From assembly GCA_963930655.1 (NCBI GenBank), contig OZ005601.1, forward strand, positions 17,352,001-17,416,000: DNA of 64,000 nucleotides, written 5' to 3'. The stretch's first letter is position 1, and the number at the start of each line of letters is the position of its first letter. Below, piece by piece: positions 22,691-35,400 of the stretch. The stretch is from Myrica gale. Its lineage: Eukaryota > Streptophyta > Magnoliopsida > Fagales > Myricaceae. The notes under the pieces are model-generated. The model was not told where the DNA came from and did no database searches. It worked only from the letters and a program-made list of their open reading frames with translations. The position numbers were made by a program, and so were the translations under genes.

Positions 22691-23272
22691 TTGGAAGTAA
22701 TTTCATTATTGCTTATCTTTCCATTAGACTTTAATCTAGAGTTCTTTTCTTGGTGGAGTCTTGTGTCCCCATAAGTTTTATTTGAAAGTGAATCGTACTT
22801 CGAAAAACGAAACAAAAAATTAACCTATTTTTTATGACAATAATGAGCCAAGTGAAATAGGAGATGTCAACTACAAAAGAAGATATAATGCTAATAAGGA
22901 ATTGGTGTTTCTTCGAAGCTTTCATACTTATAGGTGCAGAAAGTTTGATCATTCCTGGGTTGTCAGCTAGCAAAATCTGTTCACAGTGGTCACCAATTCT
23001 GCATGTAAATGTAACATATAAAACTTCAGAAGCAAAATTGATCTCCAAGACTGCCGATGAGGGAGCTCAATCTACTATCCTCATTCTCTTAATTACTTTG
23101 TTGAAAAAACAAATTGGGCTACTTTACATTTCACTATACCTGGGGAAAGAATTCTGATGCATAGGTCAGAAAAATTGCATTGAGTGAGAGAGAACACATT
23201 TAATAAGGTTACAAGATAGTAAATGGTTGGCATGGGACAATATCACAGCAAAGAATCAAATAGGAAATTAAA
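22691..23272. other. 3' flank of the kelch gene
   Basis: Lies downstream of the kelch stop codon on the minus strand and presumably includes its 3' UTR. No polyadenylation signal could be chosen with confidence, and no other gene or element was recognised. Confidence 0.4.
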
Positions 23273-23443
23273 TCACGAGTTTAATTTTAATTTTGTCCTC
23301 CACATTTCTCCAAGGACCTTCTTTGGTGCCGGATCATCCGGTCCTTTGTCTCGCTGTCCAGATGTGAAGTACAGCCATCCATTCCAAAATCCAGCTAGTG
23401 CGGTTTTCACGCGGTATGGAAGTTTTCCAATTACTGACCACAT
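23273..23443 (-). CDS. Kelch gene exon 7 (residues 370-425, stop)
   Basis: Acceptor TTTACAG|ATGTGG, stop TGA at 23273-23275. Encodes [40 protein letters not shown] and the C-terminal [12 protein letters not shown], the conserved end of this plant kelch family. Confidence 0.93.
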   Translation of the reverse strand: MWSVIGKLPYRVKTALAGFWNGWLYFTSGQRDKGPDDPAPKKVLGEMWRTKLKLNS

Positions 23444-26400
23444 CTGTAAAAGTCAACAAAATTTCAAATTTAAGAGCTACATTAGATGATGTAGCAAGAG
23501 AGGAAAGTGCATTGCAAATCCAAGGACTACTAACATTTCCCATACGGAAAAATAATTTGCAGTTAATATCCAATGTCATGGCTTGGCAGCAGCTGAATTA
23601 TAATGAGCAGTTGTTTGATTTTGGTAGAGGAACTAACATCCCATTTGGCAAAATCCCCCAGTTGAACTCAGGGCACCAGCACAGTGAAATGATAACTCAA
23701 CTAGCCAACAAGCTTAATATTACTAGACTGAGGGTGCGTTTGAGCTGTAAAATTTTATACATTCTAAAATTTTAACATAATAAAAAATTATAATACAATC
23801 TCTCTCCCCCATCAGATCATTATTTTTTACTATAATAAATATTAAAAATCATCCACTTTTTCACCAAATCCAATATCCTAAAATTTTAACCTCTCCAAAA
23901 TTTTAACTCTAACACACCCTGAAAGGAACGAATAATATTAGTTTGCACGACAGATGGGGGGACTGACGAGGAAGGCCTAGTGATTAAGAATTACAGAAAA
24001 TAGTTGTATTTTCACAGTATGCAGTCAGTAGAGGTCTACAGAATGAATTCTTGTATCCAGCAACAAAGCTTAAATATCATGGACAAACTGAGGGCAAGCA
24101 ACTTAAACAACCTCTCTCTTTGCCATGATTGCAACAAAGAACAAAAGCGATTGAACCAGAACAGAAAGTGTTGGAAAAATAGAACGAAAACCTAGTGACA
24201 AGTAATACTTTTTTTTTTTGATAAATAAGCCAATTTTATTAAAAAGAAGAACAACCAGGAAAGACAACGGAGCCAACAGTACAAGAGAAAATACTGAAGA
24301 ACCCTAAAACAAACAACCCAAAGAACGCCAAGAACTCTCGCCCACCCTCAACCCACTAGCCAACAGGACTCTCCCTAGAACTCCAAGAACGCCCAACTAA
24401 CAAGACTCTCCCAAAAGATTCCCCTAACAGTCTAGCCCATAACTCTTAGTCTTCCTAGAGGACGAAGAAGACCCTTCATAGATAACTGAAGACTGCAATC
24501 CCTTCAACTCCCTGAGCATCCTCCCCCTGATTTCCTAGACTTTTTCGAACTAAGCAGCATCCGATCGCTTTCCAACACTGCAAAGAGATCCTTCAGCTTT
24601 TCCTCTTGAACACCACACGACCCCCAACCAGTTGACCCACAGAGGAAACCATGTCCAAGACCCACAAAGGATATTCCGTCTGCTCTTTCCCCTTCAAAGA
24701 AACCAATGGAGCTTTGTAAGTTGCAGTCACAAACCCATCGAGACTACTTTCTACACAAACTATAGCCCCTCCCCCATCTAAAGAATCCAACAGAGCTTTG
24801 TCGTCCTTGTCATGAAGTAAGGTCAAAGAAGCAGCCTCGAGAGATGGACCCGAAGAGTCCACGCCCACATCTGCCCTCAGAGACTCGAAGCCCCCGAGAC
24901 AGACAACTCCCAGCTGATCCCCTCCCTCAAGACTGCCAACATCCAGCCGATCCCCTAACTCCCCCACTTCAGAGCTCCCGCCTTGCCCCACCCCATGAAC
25001 CTCGCCCAGCCTCTCTACCATACCCGCCTCCTGAACCTCTTCAAGAACCATTAAGGACGAGCCGACGACCTGATCTGTGCCATCGACAGCAAGATCCGGC
25101 GAAGAAAACACCCCCTGGGAAGAGACAAGCATGTCGGGAAGCACAGAAGCTGAGATCGACGCCAACTCCGGCGCCGGAAAGGTCTCCGGGATGCTACCCC
25201 TCTCCCTCGCAGTCGCCGGCGACCCTCCATCCTTCGCCAGTGGTTGGTCAGCACCAACGACGATTCCTCGAAGCTGACCGTCAACAACATGCGTAAGCTC
25301 CAGGTCAAGAGGGTTACCCGACCCTGACCCACGTGAACCCGGCCCAAGCAGAACCTCCGAAGGAACCTCCTGGGCTGAAGCCAAAACGCTTGGGCTTGAG
25401 AGTTTTGGGCCCGGCCCATCCGCCTGCAACAGCCCCTGCGATGGGCAAATTATCCTTTCTCTCCCACACCGGCTTAACCTTAGGACCAAGCATAGCATAG
25501 CCTGGCCCACCATCACACCCTAAGAAATTTAAAAGAACGTCAATCTCATCACGTAGCCCCTGCAATTTTGTGCTCCAAAAATCCACGTCAATCACCCTGC
25601 CACCAGCCGACTGAGCATTAATTGCAAGCTCCTTGGAAAGAGAGTCATTGCCCACCAAAGACTCATGCGCAGAGGCATGCTGCACTCCCTTCTGCTCCAT
25701 GCCACCCCCAGGCCCCTCAACGCCTGTCACGGCTAACACGCCACTCCCGAAGCTCCCCCCTTCAACCCGCCCTTAACAGCTTCAACGAATGAAACCTCCT
25801 TGCGCATATGAGAGCCAAGAGAGCCACCACCGCCATTTGTAAGATGACCAAGGTAGGAAACCACACCCTGAAACACAGAGGCGAGTTCCAACAATCGGAC
25901 GCCCCCGTACCTTTCGGTACCATTACCACCCCTCTTCGTCGCCCCCCACCAAACTCTGCTAAGGCAAGATATCTTCCTGCCATGTTGCAACACCGTTGTG
26001 CCATAAAGGCCCTAGAAGCTTCATTAAACTTCACTACAAACTCCCTATTTGCATCCTCCAGCAATCTAGTAATCATGTTAACCAACCAAACAGCCCCATA
26101 CTTCCCGATGAAGATAGAACTCGTAGCCTTTCGACTCCACTCCGAGAGTTTCACAACACCATTGCCTAAGACTGTAACCTGAAAGACCTTAGCTTCAACA
26201 CAGAATCTGCGGGAGAAGGACATCGATACCTCCGAGCAAACAGCTAAAGCTAAAGAACACTTAATCGAAAAAAACTAACCAGGAAACTAACAGCCGAAGC
26301 AAAAAGGGGAGAACAGGGAAGAGAGAGAACGGAGAAAACCCCATCGCCCCAAATGCGTGGAAACCCAGTGCTATATTGTGGCTAAGAGGATAAGAGACAG

Positions 26401-29400
26401 GTTCTAAAAGACAAGGACACAACTTTGAATCATCCCTAATCACAGGAACTAATTCATTGTTGTCCTCTTTAAATTTTATTCTTCAATGTTTTCTCCAATT
26501 CATGAGACCGCCAGAATGAGGTGATGGCAGAGAACAAGTGACAAGTAATACTAAGATTAAAGAGTACCAAGATTAAAGAGTACCAAATATATATGTCCAC
26601 ACACCTGTGAAACTCAAATTTACAATTGTTAAGCAAATTTCAGCTGTACCATGAAAATATAGGATGACGAAGTCTTGCAAAGGGTGCTATTGTGGACATT
26701 CAGAATAAAGATATGATGTTATCACTTAAGAAGGACTCTATCGCATTGTCTTACACCTATCTGAGAATTAGGACCTCCTGTTTCCCAGAAAAGAACTGTC
26801 ACCCAAGGCAAAACCAGACAAGGGAAGCCTCTCCAACCGTAAGATATATTATCACAAGTAATCTTTAAACTCATAATACAGGTTGAAGTCAATTACTTTA
26901 AGGTCTTGACATACTCATCCCGTTACGGGTTAACCCACTTAGCATGCAAAGAACATTTTCCTAAAGCTTCTGACATCCTGCAGAAACAATGAAATCTAAA
27001 GGCAGCTCCATCTTTCACAGCCATTTTCGTATATAAGCTAAAAATCAGAAGCTGTCTAGATCTATAGTTTCCCGTAAATATTCTGGGAACAATGATGGAA
27101 TTGCAATCACAAACGCATGTATTTGTTGGGCATTTGAGATGCAACAAATTAAAAATAAACCTCAGCAAAAGGAAATTCTAGTTAGCAAATGAAGACCAAC
27201 TTGACCTGTTATGCCATTCCAAATTGGAACGACAAATCAAAGGCTAGGATATTCAAAGGCCACTAAAGGTATGAGGCAGCATGTTCTTGCCTCAGTACGT
27301 GTAAACAAGCATGTACATGTTCTTGAAAACAAAATGACCTTGCGTGGGCATGTTAAGGGGCTGAAAAAAGTTAATACCAATGTGTCCAAGTTAAACTGGA
27401 ATACTTCTCCGTTCAGAACCATTCTCTTGGTTACAGGGTGCTTCTCGGTTGTGCCCCCAACAATAACAATTGAATTGTTGACAACCACCCAAGCAAATTC
27501 AATATGGGAATTTGGCTTCGGCAATGATGGTAACTCTTTCCATTCCCTCTGATCATCAAGCATGTAAACATCACTAAATACCACCTGAAACAATAGAGAT
27601 TATGAAGCGATAAAAAGGTAGAATTTAAACAGCGTATCTAAACAGAAAGTGGTAGGGAAGATGAAAATAGTGTCAACCTGGACATTACTTGATACACTTT
27701 ATCAGAAATACCAATTGCAGCTAGTTATAAAACTTCCTAACATTCTCATAATCCAGCTAAAAGCAATAGGAGATCATGAAGTAGCAAGGGGAAAATAAAA
27801 TAAACAAAAATCCGAAGCAAACCACAATTTAAACAATTGCATATGTTGAAAATTCCTTTTATTTTTTCAGCTAAGTGAATGTTTTTGAGGTCAGGCTATA
27901 TTCAGGCATACTACAACGATCACTATCAATTCTCTATGCATCCAATGCAAGAGCCGATGCATGGCTCAACAAAGCATGTCCACTTTGAGACAAATGACCA
28001 CCCTCATAATATCAAGAAAGTTCTTACAAATATTTGTTTACATAAGCCATGTCTTTTTCTCCGTTCTCTCTCCTCCCTTTTCTCTCCACTTTGCTTTTGC
28101 GTTTAGTTTTCTGGTTAGATTTTTTCGTTTAAGTGCTCTGTAGATTCAGTTGTCTGCTCAGATGTATGCCCTTCTCCCGCAGATTTTGTGTTGAAGCTAA
28201 AGCCTTTCAAGTTACAGTCTTAGGATATGGTGATGTGAAACTCTCGGAGTGGAGTCGGAAGACTTCGAGTTCTATCATCATCGGGATGCATGGGGCAGTT
28301 TGGTTGGTTAACACGATATCTAGATTATTGGCGGATGCGAATAGGGAGTTCGTTGTGAAGTATAATGTAGCTTCTAGGGCCTTTATGGCACAGCGGTGTT
28401 GCAACATGGCCGGACGATATCTGGCCTTAGCTGAGTTTGGTGGGGGGCGTCGAAGAGGGGTGGTAATGGTTCCGGAAGGAAAGGAGGCGACAGGGTGGCT
28501 GGAACTTGCCTCTGTGTTTCAGGGTGTGGTGTCCTACCTTGGGCAGGAAAATGGTGGTGCTGGATCTCTTGGCTCGCAGTTGCGCAAGGAGGTCTCTTTC
28601 CTTGATGTTGTTAAGGGCGGGTTGAAGGGGGAGAGCGTTGGGACTGGTGTGTTAGCTGTGAAAGACGTTGAGGGACAGGGGGGTGGCGTGGTGCAGAAGG
28701 GAGTGCAGCACGTTTCTGCCCATGTGTCTCCGGTGGTCAGTGACTCTATTCCCCAGGAGCATGCTTTTAAGACTCAGTCGGCTGGTGGCAGGGTGTTTGA
28801 CGTGGAGTTTTGGAGAACAAAATTGCAGGGTCTTCGTTCTGAGATTGACGCTCTTTTGAATTATTTGGTGTGTGATGGTGGGCCGGGCTATGCTGTGCAT
28901 GGCCATCAGGAGCAGCGGGTGTGGGAGAGACAGTTTTTCTGCCCACCGCAGGGGCTGTTGCATGCAGATGGGCCGGGCCCAGGGAGCTCGTTAGGCATGG
29001 AATGTGTGGCTGTTCCTCGATCACTTTTCCTTCACAATATTCATGCTAAAAGGCCGGGCCCAGGTGAAATGGAAGTTACGTGCGTTGGGCCGAGTTATGT
29101 CGGGTCTGGGTCAGGGTCGGGTACCCCTGTAGACCCGGGCCTTACGTACGTCGCTGGTGACGGTAAGCCTTGTGGCTCCGTCGTTGGTGCCGACCAACCA
29201 CCGGCGCAGGACGGAGGGTCGCCGGCGACTGCGGGGGCGAGGGGTAGCCCTTCGGAGGCATTTTCGGCACCGAAGTTGGCGCCGATCCCATCATCTGCGC
29301 TTCCCGACATGCCGGTCTCTTCCCCGGAGGAGCTTTCTTCGCCGGATCGTGCTGTCGACGACACAGATCAGGTCGAAGGCTCCTTCTCTTTGATTTGTGA

Positions 29401-32400
29401 ACCGGGTATGGCACACGATGGGAAGGTCTCCCACGATGGTCGTGCCGAACCTTCTGTAAGGGAAGCTCCTACGCCAGTGAGGGGTCGAGCTGATGAAACT
29501 CGAAGATGCGAGGAGGGGGTACGGGTGGAACGTGGGAACCAAGGCTGTGAGGGGTCTGATGGCCAGTTCAACAAAGGTGAAATTGCAAGAGATCAATTTA
29601 TTGAATGTGGCAGTGAGCTTACTGAAGATGCGAGGATGGATCTTGGGGAGGGGCGAGGCAGGAACTCTGAGGGTGGGGATCGGCTGGGTTCGGTTGGCCG
29701 TGAGAGATCGGGTGAGGGGGTTGGATGTCCTGAGGTTGGGGAAAGTGCAGTTGTGGATTTGGACTCTTCGGGTCCATCTCCCGTGGCTGCTCCTTTCATT
29801 GCATCGACTGTTTCTTCGAAGGGAAAAGTGCAGACGGAATCTCCGGCGTGGGTCTTGGACATGGTTTCCTCTGTGGGTCAGCTGGTTGGGGTCTCATGTG
29901 GTGGTCAAGAGGAAAAGCTGAGGGATCTTTTCGCAGTGTTGGAACGCGATCGGATGCCGATTAGTTCGAAAAAGTCTAGGAAATCTGGGGGGAGGCTGAT
30001 CAGGGAGCTGAAGGGATTGCAGTCTTCGGTTATCTACGAAGGGTCTTCTTCGTTCTCTAGGAAGACTAAGAGCTATGGTCTAGACTGCTAGGGGAATCTC
30101 TTGGGAGAGTTGAGGGTTCTCTAGGGTTTTCAGTGTTCTGTTGGCTTGTGGGTTGAGGGTGGGTGGGAATTTTTGGCGTTCTTTGGGTTTCTTCAGTATT
30201 TTATCTTGTATTGATGTCTCCGTCGTTGTTTTTCCTTGTTGTTCTTCTTTTTAATAAAATTGGCTTATTTATCAAAAAAAAAAAAAAAAGTTCTTACCAT
30301 ACACTTTTCTTCTCCACCATCATAGAGGATCTGATCCATCAAGAAATTTATAATCCTACTCTTAATTCAACAGAAACTCCTGAGGTACATGTTTCAGATC
30401 AAAACGCATCCTTTACAGTAGAAAAGGGAATGATGAAAAGTTCATAAAGAATCATTTCGTATCCCTGCTAAGTTTGGCACATGGACAATTTGCAACACTT
30501 AGATGCACCCAAATCCATGTACAACGTCTGAAAATATCAAATTTCTGTTCTAATGAGCCTCAGTAATGGGTATCAGGCCTATTATTAAGATCTGAAGCTT
30601 CCTCTTGGAGTAAAATGTTTTTTTTTTCTTTCTTTTGGCTAAGCATTGGAGTAGATGTACTCGGATATTTAAAGAGAAACTTTTTTCCTATTTCTTGCGT
30701 AAATATTAAATCTTTCCCCAAAATAAAAAGAAAAAGAAAACACTTCATTGGCATTCGACAAAATAGCCATAAAGACATGTAATCATTACAGAAAATTAGA
30801 TGCCCCCAAAAACAGTTTACTGAAACAGGAAGAAAGAAAGGAAAGGAAAGGAACTCACTCCTCAACTAATTTTTTTTTATAAGTAAGTCAATCTTATTGA
30901 AGAGAAGAAAACAAAGAACAAAAAAAGGAGACAGACAGTACAAGACACTATACTGAGAACCCCTAACACATACAAACAAGAAAACTAAGAAAATCCAGAA
31001 AACCGGAAAAGGGATAACCCAACATCACATTGGCCCAAAGAAAAAGCAACTGCAAAACAAGACCCCTTAAACTATCCAAAGACTGCTCAGAATCTTCAAA
31101 GCATCGGTTGTTCCTCTCCCTCTACAAGATCCACCAAACAGCAAGAGGAATCATTCGCCACACTGCCAAAGCAATGGGATTATCGAACTTCTTTTTCTAG
31201 CACCTCAACACCTCGATCGCCCTCCGAGTCATAAAACAAGAAAGGTTCATAATGCAAAACAAATACGCCCACAAACTTCGAGCCACTTGGCAATGCAGAA
31301 AAATATGATCCACAGACTCCCCCTCGCATTTGCACAAAAAGCACCAATCAATCAACAAAAGGTCCCTCCTCCTTGAGTTGTCAATAGTCAATACTCTCCC
31401 ATGAGCAACCTCCCAAGCGAAAAAAGAAACTGTAGAGGGATCCAGCGTCTTCCAACACTGATGCCAAGGGAAACCCGAATCAGAAGCACGGAAGAGAAGT
31501 TTGTACATTGACTTGACCGAAAAAGCACCAATTTTGGAATCACGCCATATCAACTTGTCGACCGCCCCTCTCCTGACAACCTACCCATACAGCAAAGAGT
31601 AAAAGGCTGCGAAGTCATCCAATTGTTGCTCCCGTTGCTCTCGTCCCTCCCTCCAAGTAATCTGCCACTAGAACATCTTGATTCTAGGCTAAGGAGAAGA
31701 GAAGAGGGAAAGCAAACCAAAGGATTCTCTCTCCGCACCAAAGATCATGCCAAAAACGTACTCTATGCCCGCATCCCACCACAAACAAGGTCTGCTCAGA
31801 GAAGAAGTCCCACCCACAACTAATATGCTTCCACAGACTCACCCCATAAGAACCATGAACCACCAGAGTCCTCCAACCCCCCAACTCGCATTCATACTTC
31901 GCCATAATGACATTCTTCCATAAACTATCATCGTCCATAGCAAACCACCACAACCACTTCCCAAGTAAGGCCTTGTTGAACAAAAGCAAATGTCTTAGAC
32001 CCAACCCACCAGCGCTGAGAGGAGAACACACTTGATTCCACCTGACAAGATGAAACTTGTGCCTCTCCCCACCACTACCCCACAAAAAGTCTCTTTGAAG
32101 CTTCTCCAATCTGTTTGCTACCACCATGGGGATAGGAAAAAGAGACATGTAATAAATAGGAAGGCACAAGAGAGTAGACTTGATAAGAGTGATTCTCCCC
32201 CCTTTGAAAGGTACATACGCTTCCAACTAGCCAATCTCCTCTCAACCAGAGGTTTTCACTGGTACCGGCGGTGGGCCGGGGAACCGCCACCGACCACCGC
32301 TCCCCGCTTAGTAGCGGGGGCGGAGGCGGTGGCGGTTGCTATTTTCACCATGTAGCGGTGAAAATAGCGGTGGCGGTGAAACCGCCCACCTCTGGGCGGT

Positions 32401-35400
32401 CCAATTGCCATTTCTCACCATTCAGACGGTTGGGTTTAGGGCCTTGATGCATTACTTAGAACCTAGGTTTAAGATGCCTTCGAGGTATACGTTGATGAGA
32501 GATTGCATGACATTGTATTTAAGGGAGAATATCAAGTTGAAGGAGGGGTTTCGAGTGAATAAGTATAGAGTGTGCCTCGCCACAGATACTTGGACATCAA
32601 TCTAAAATTATAACTACATGTGTGCGACTGGACACTTTATTGATTGTAATTGGACGTTGCATAAGAGGATCTTGCCATTTAAGAGGATCCAAGACCATAA
32701 AGCATCAAGTATTTCAAAGGAATTAGAAAACTGTCTGCTTGAATGGCATATTGATAGGGTGCTAACAATTACGGTTGATAATGCATCTTCTAACGATGCG
32801 TCAATTGACCAATTCAAAAGAAGACAATTGTTTGAAAGTATTGGTGGTTCAACTTTGAAGGTTGTGTGTTGACATGAGTATTTACATTGTAGGTGTTGTG
32901 CACATGTTCTTAATTTGATTGTCTCTGACGGGTTGAAAGATGTGCATAATTCGATAGCTAAAGTCCGCAATATGATCAAGTATGTAAAGTCTTCACCTCA
33001 AAGGTTAGAAACTTTCAAGAAAGCTGTTGCGGAAAAAAACATTGCATATGGCCAATTCTTGAGTCTTGATGTTGCAACCCGTTGGAACTCCACGTATTTT
33101 ATGTTGAATGTGGCTGAGAAATACCAGAAAGCATTTTAATCATATGATGATTTTGGATAGGCATTTTGTTCTTTATTTGCAAGAGGATGGGCATGAGAGG
33201 CAAGGTTTGGGTCCACCTACATTTGAGGATTGGAAGGTCATTCGTGGTGTCATAAAATTTTTGAAGTTATTCTATGAGGTCACTTTGCGGGTATCGGGAT
33301 CGAACTTGGCCACATCTAATGCATTCTTTGAAGAATTGACTAAGATTACTAGACATATCACAAGGTATAAATCCAGTGGGCAAAGGGATCTTGTGGACAT
33401 CGCATTGAAAATACAGTCGAAATATGATAAGTATTGGGATGATTTAGAGAAGGTTAATGGATTTTTATTCATTGCAGCATGGATTGATCCTTGATACAAA
33501 TTGAGGGCATTGGAGTATTGGTTCAAGAACCAATTAGGGGAGGCAAGGGGGGAGGGAGATGACAAACAAAATAAAAGGTGTATTTGAAAGAATGTTTTTC
33601 GAGTATAGTAGTGCCTCATCTGCTACTATTACTAGTGGTAGTGGTACTAGTACCACTACTCCTCGTGCTGTTGTCGATAGCACTGTCTCTATGTTGATGT
33701 TGATGATGACAGTGATTACTTTACTGAATGGAGAATTTCAAAGCGAGCGTTGGAGTCCAAATTTGAGATTGAAAAGTATTTATCCGAGGGAGTTATAGAG
33801 AAGAGTCCAGAATTTGATATTTTGAATTGGTGGAAGGTGAACTCTACGAGGTTTCCAGTTCTTTCTCAAATAAATGATGTATTTGCAATCTCCATCACCA
33901 CTGTGCCCTCTGAGTCGGTGTTTAGGACTGGAGAACGGATCTTGGATCCTTTCAATAGTTCATTGGCTCCAAAGACTGCTGAAGGACGAATGTGTTCAGA
34001 ATTGGTTGAGGTGACCCTATTGTGGGAGTGGTTGGGGCTGAACTTGATGTATCTGATAACATAACTGAAGATAAAGAGACTTACAGGCTCGATTCAGGTA
34101 AAATTATTCTTTGGTTAAATTTTGAAATTTGATACTCAATATAATGTAATCATTATAATTTGATGCTTTTATTTCGTAATTATGTAAAGATATCAACTTT
34201 GACGACGGAGATCGAGATGGAGTAGGACGCATGTTGCACTTGCCTCACCTTTTAGTCCTTTTTATGCTATTTTATTTGAACAATGTTTATTTGATGTATC
34301 ATGTATGTATAGTGTTGTATTTTAGTAATTGTATAGTGTTGTCTTGTATTACGTATTGTTGTAGTTTGGTTAACTTGTAAGTTTCTGACTTGTATTTGAC
34401 AATTTGTTAATTTTGTTGTAGTTTTGTAACTTGTAAGTGAAAATTAAAATTACGTTTTAGTGTTTTAATTGAGAATGATCATATATTGGATTTGATCATT
34501 CTCAAAAAATTGGACATATAGAAAAAAACGTCATATGATAAGAATCTCCATGATTAAACTTAATTATTGTCATGGGGATCAATAATATGGCCTACGTGTT
34601 TAGACACAATTTTCACTATATTCCAAATGGCCCAAAAAGCCAAAAAAAAAAGCCCAAATGGCCCAAAAATCGAGCCCAGCGGTGGTAGCGGTTCACCGCC
34701 ACGGTGTTACCGCTACCGCTGGGCCCGGTTATATGATACCATCGGCGTCGGTGGTAACATATTCATCACCGCCATTAGCGGTGGCGGTAGCGGTGGGAGG
34801 CATAACTGCCACCACCACCGCTAATGCACACCCCTACTCTCAACCCGCTCGATAATGTCATCCCAAATATGGGGGGACCTTACATCGCGCACCAAGAGGC
34901 AGCCCAAGGTAAGTCATTGGGAGATAAGAGACTCTACAATCCATGAAGGCAGCCAATCACTGAACGTTGTCCACAACGCCAATAGGGACAACTTCCGATT
35001 TAGTAAGGTTGATCTGCAAGCCTGACACCGCCTCAAAGCAAAGCGACAAGCATCTAAGGTGACGAACTTGGCTCTCCTCAGCCCCACACATGATGAGAGA
35101 GTATCATCAGCAAATAATAAGTGTGAAATGCATAATCCATTCCCCCTACCGCCTCTCACATCCACACCCACCAAGGCACCTCCCACCACCAACGCATTAA
35201 TCATCTTGCTAAAAGCCTCCATAACGATAACAAATAAAAGAGGTAAAAGAAGGTCACCTTGGCGTAACCCGTGAGAACTACCAAAGAAACCTTGAGGAGA
35301 GTCGTTCACAAAAACGGAAAACTTGACCGTCGAGATACAAAAAGCAATCCAAGTACTCCACTTATCACCAAACCCGCACCTCCACAACATATACAATAAA

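Noticed and set aside
24844-25296. 150-residue Pro-rich ORF on the plus strand
   Set aside because: Antisense shadow of the LINE ORF1 linker; Pro/Arg richness comes from the complement of Gly/Ser/Ala codons.
24593-25516. Independent 307-residue gene on the minus strand
   Set aside because: It is a frame fragment of the LINE ORF1 in the half-LINE 24210-26536, alignable with the intact ORF1 at 28166-30091.
33559-33798. Separate small gene after the hAT core
   Set aside because: Ser/Thr/Asp-rich linker of the hAT transposase read in a shifted frame.
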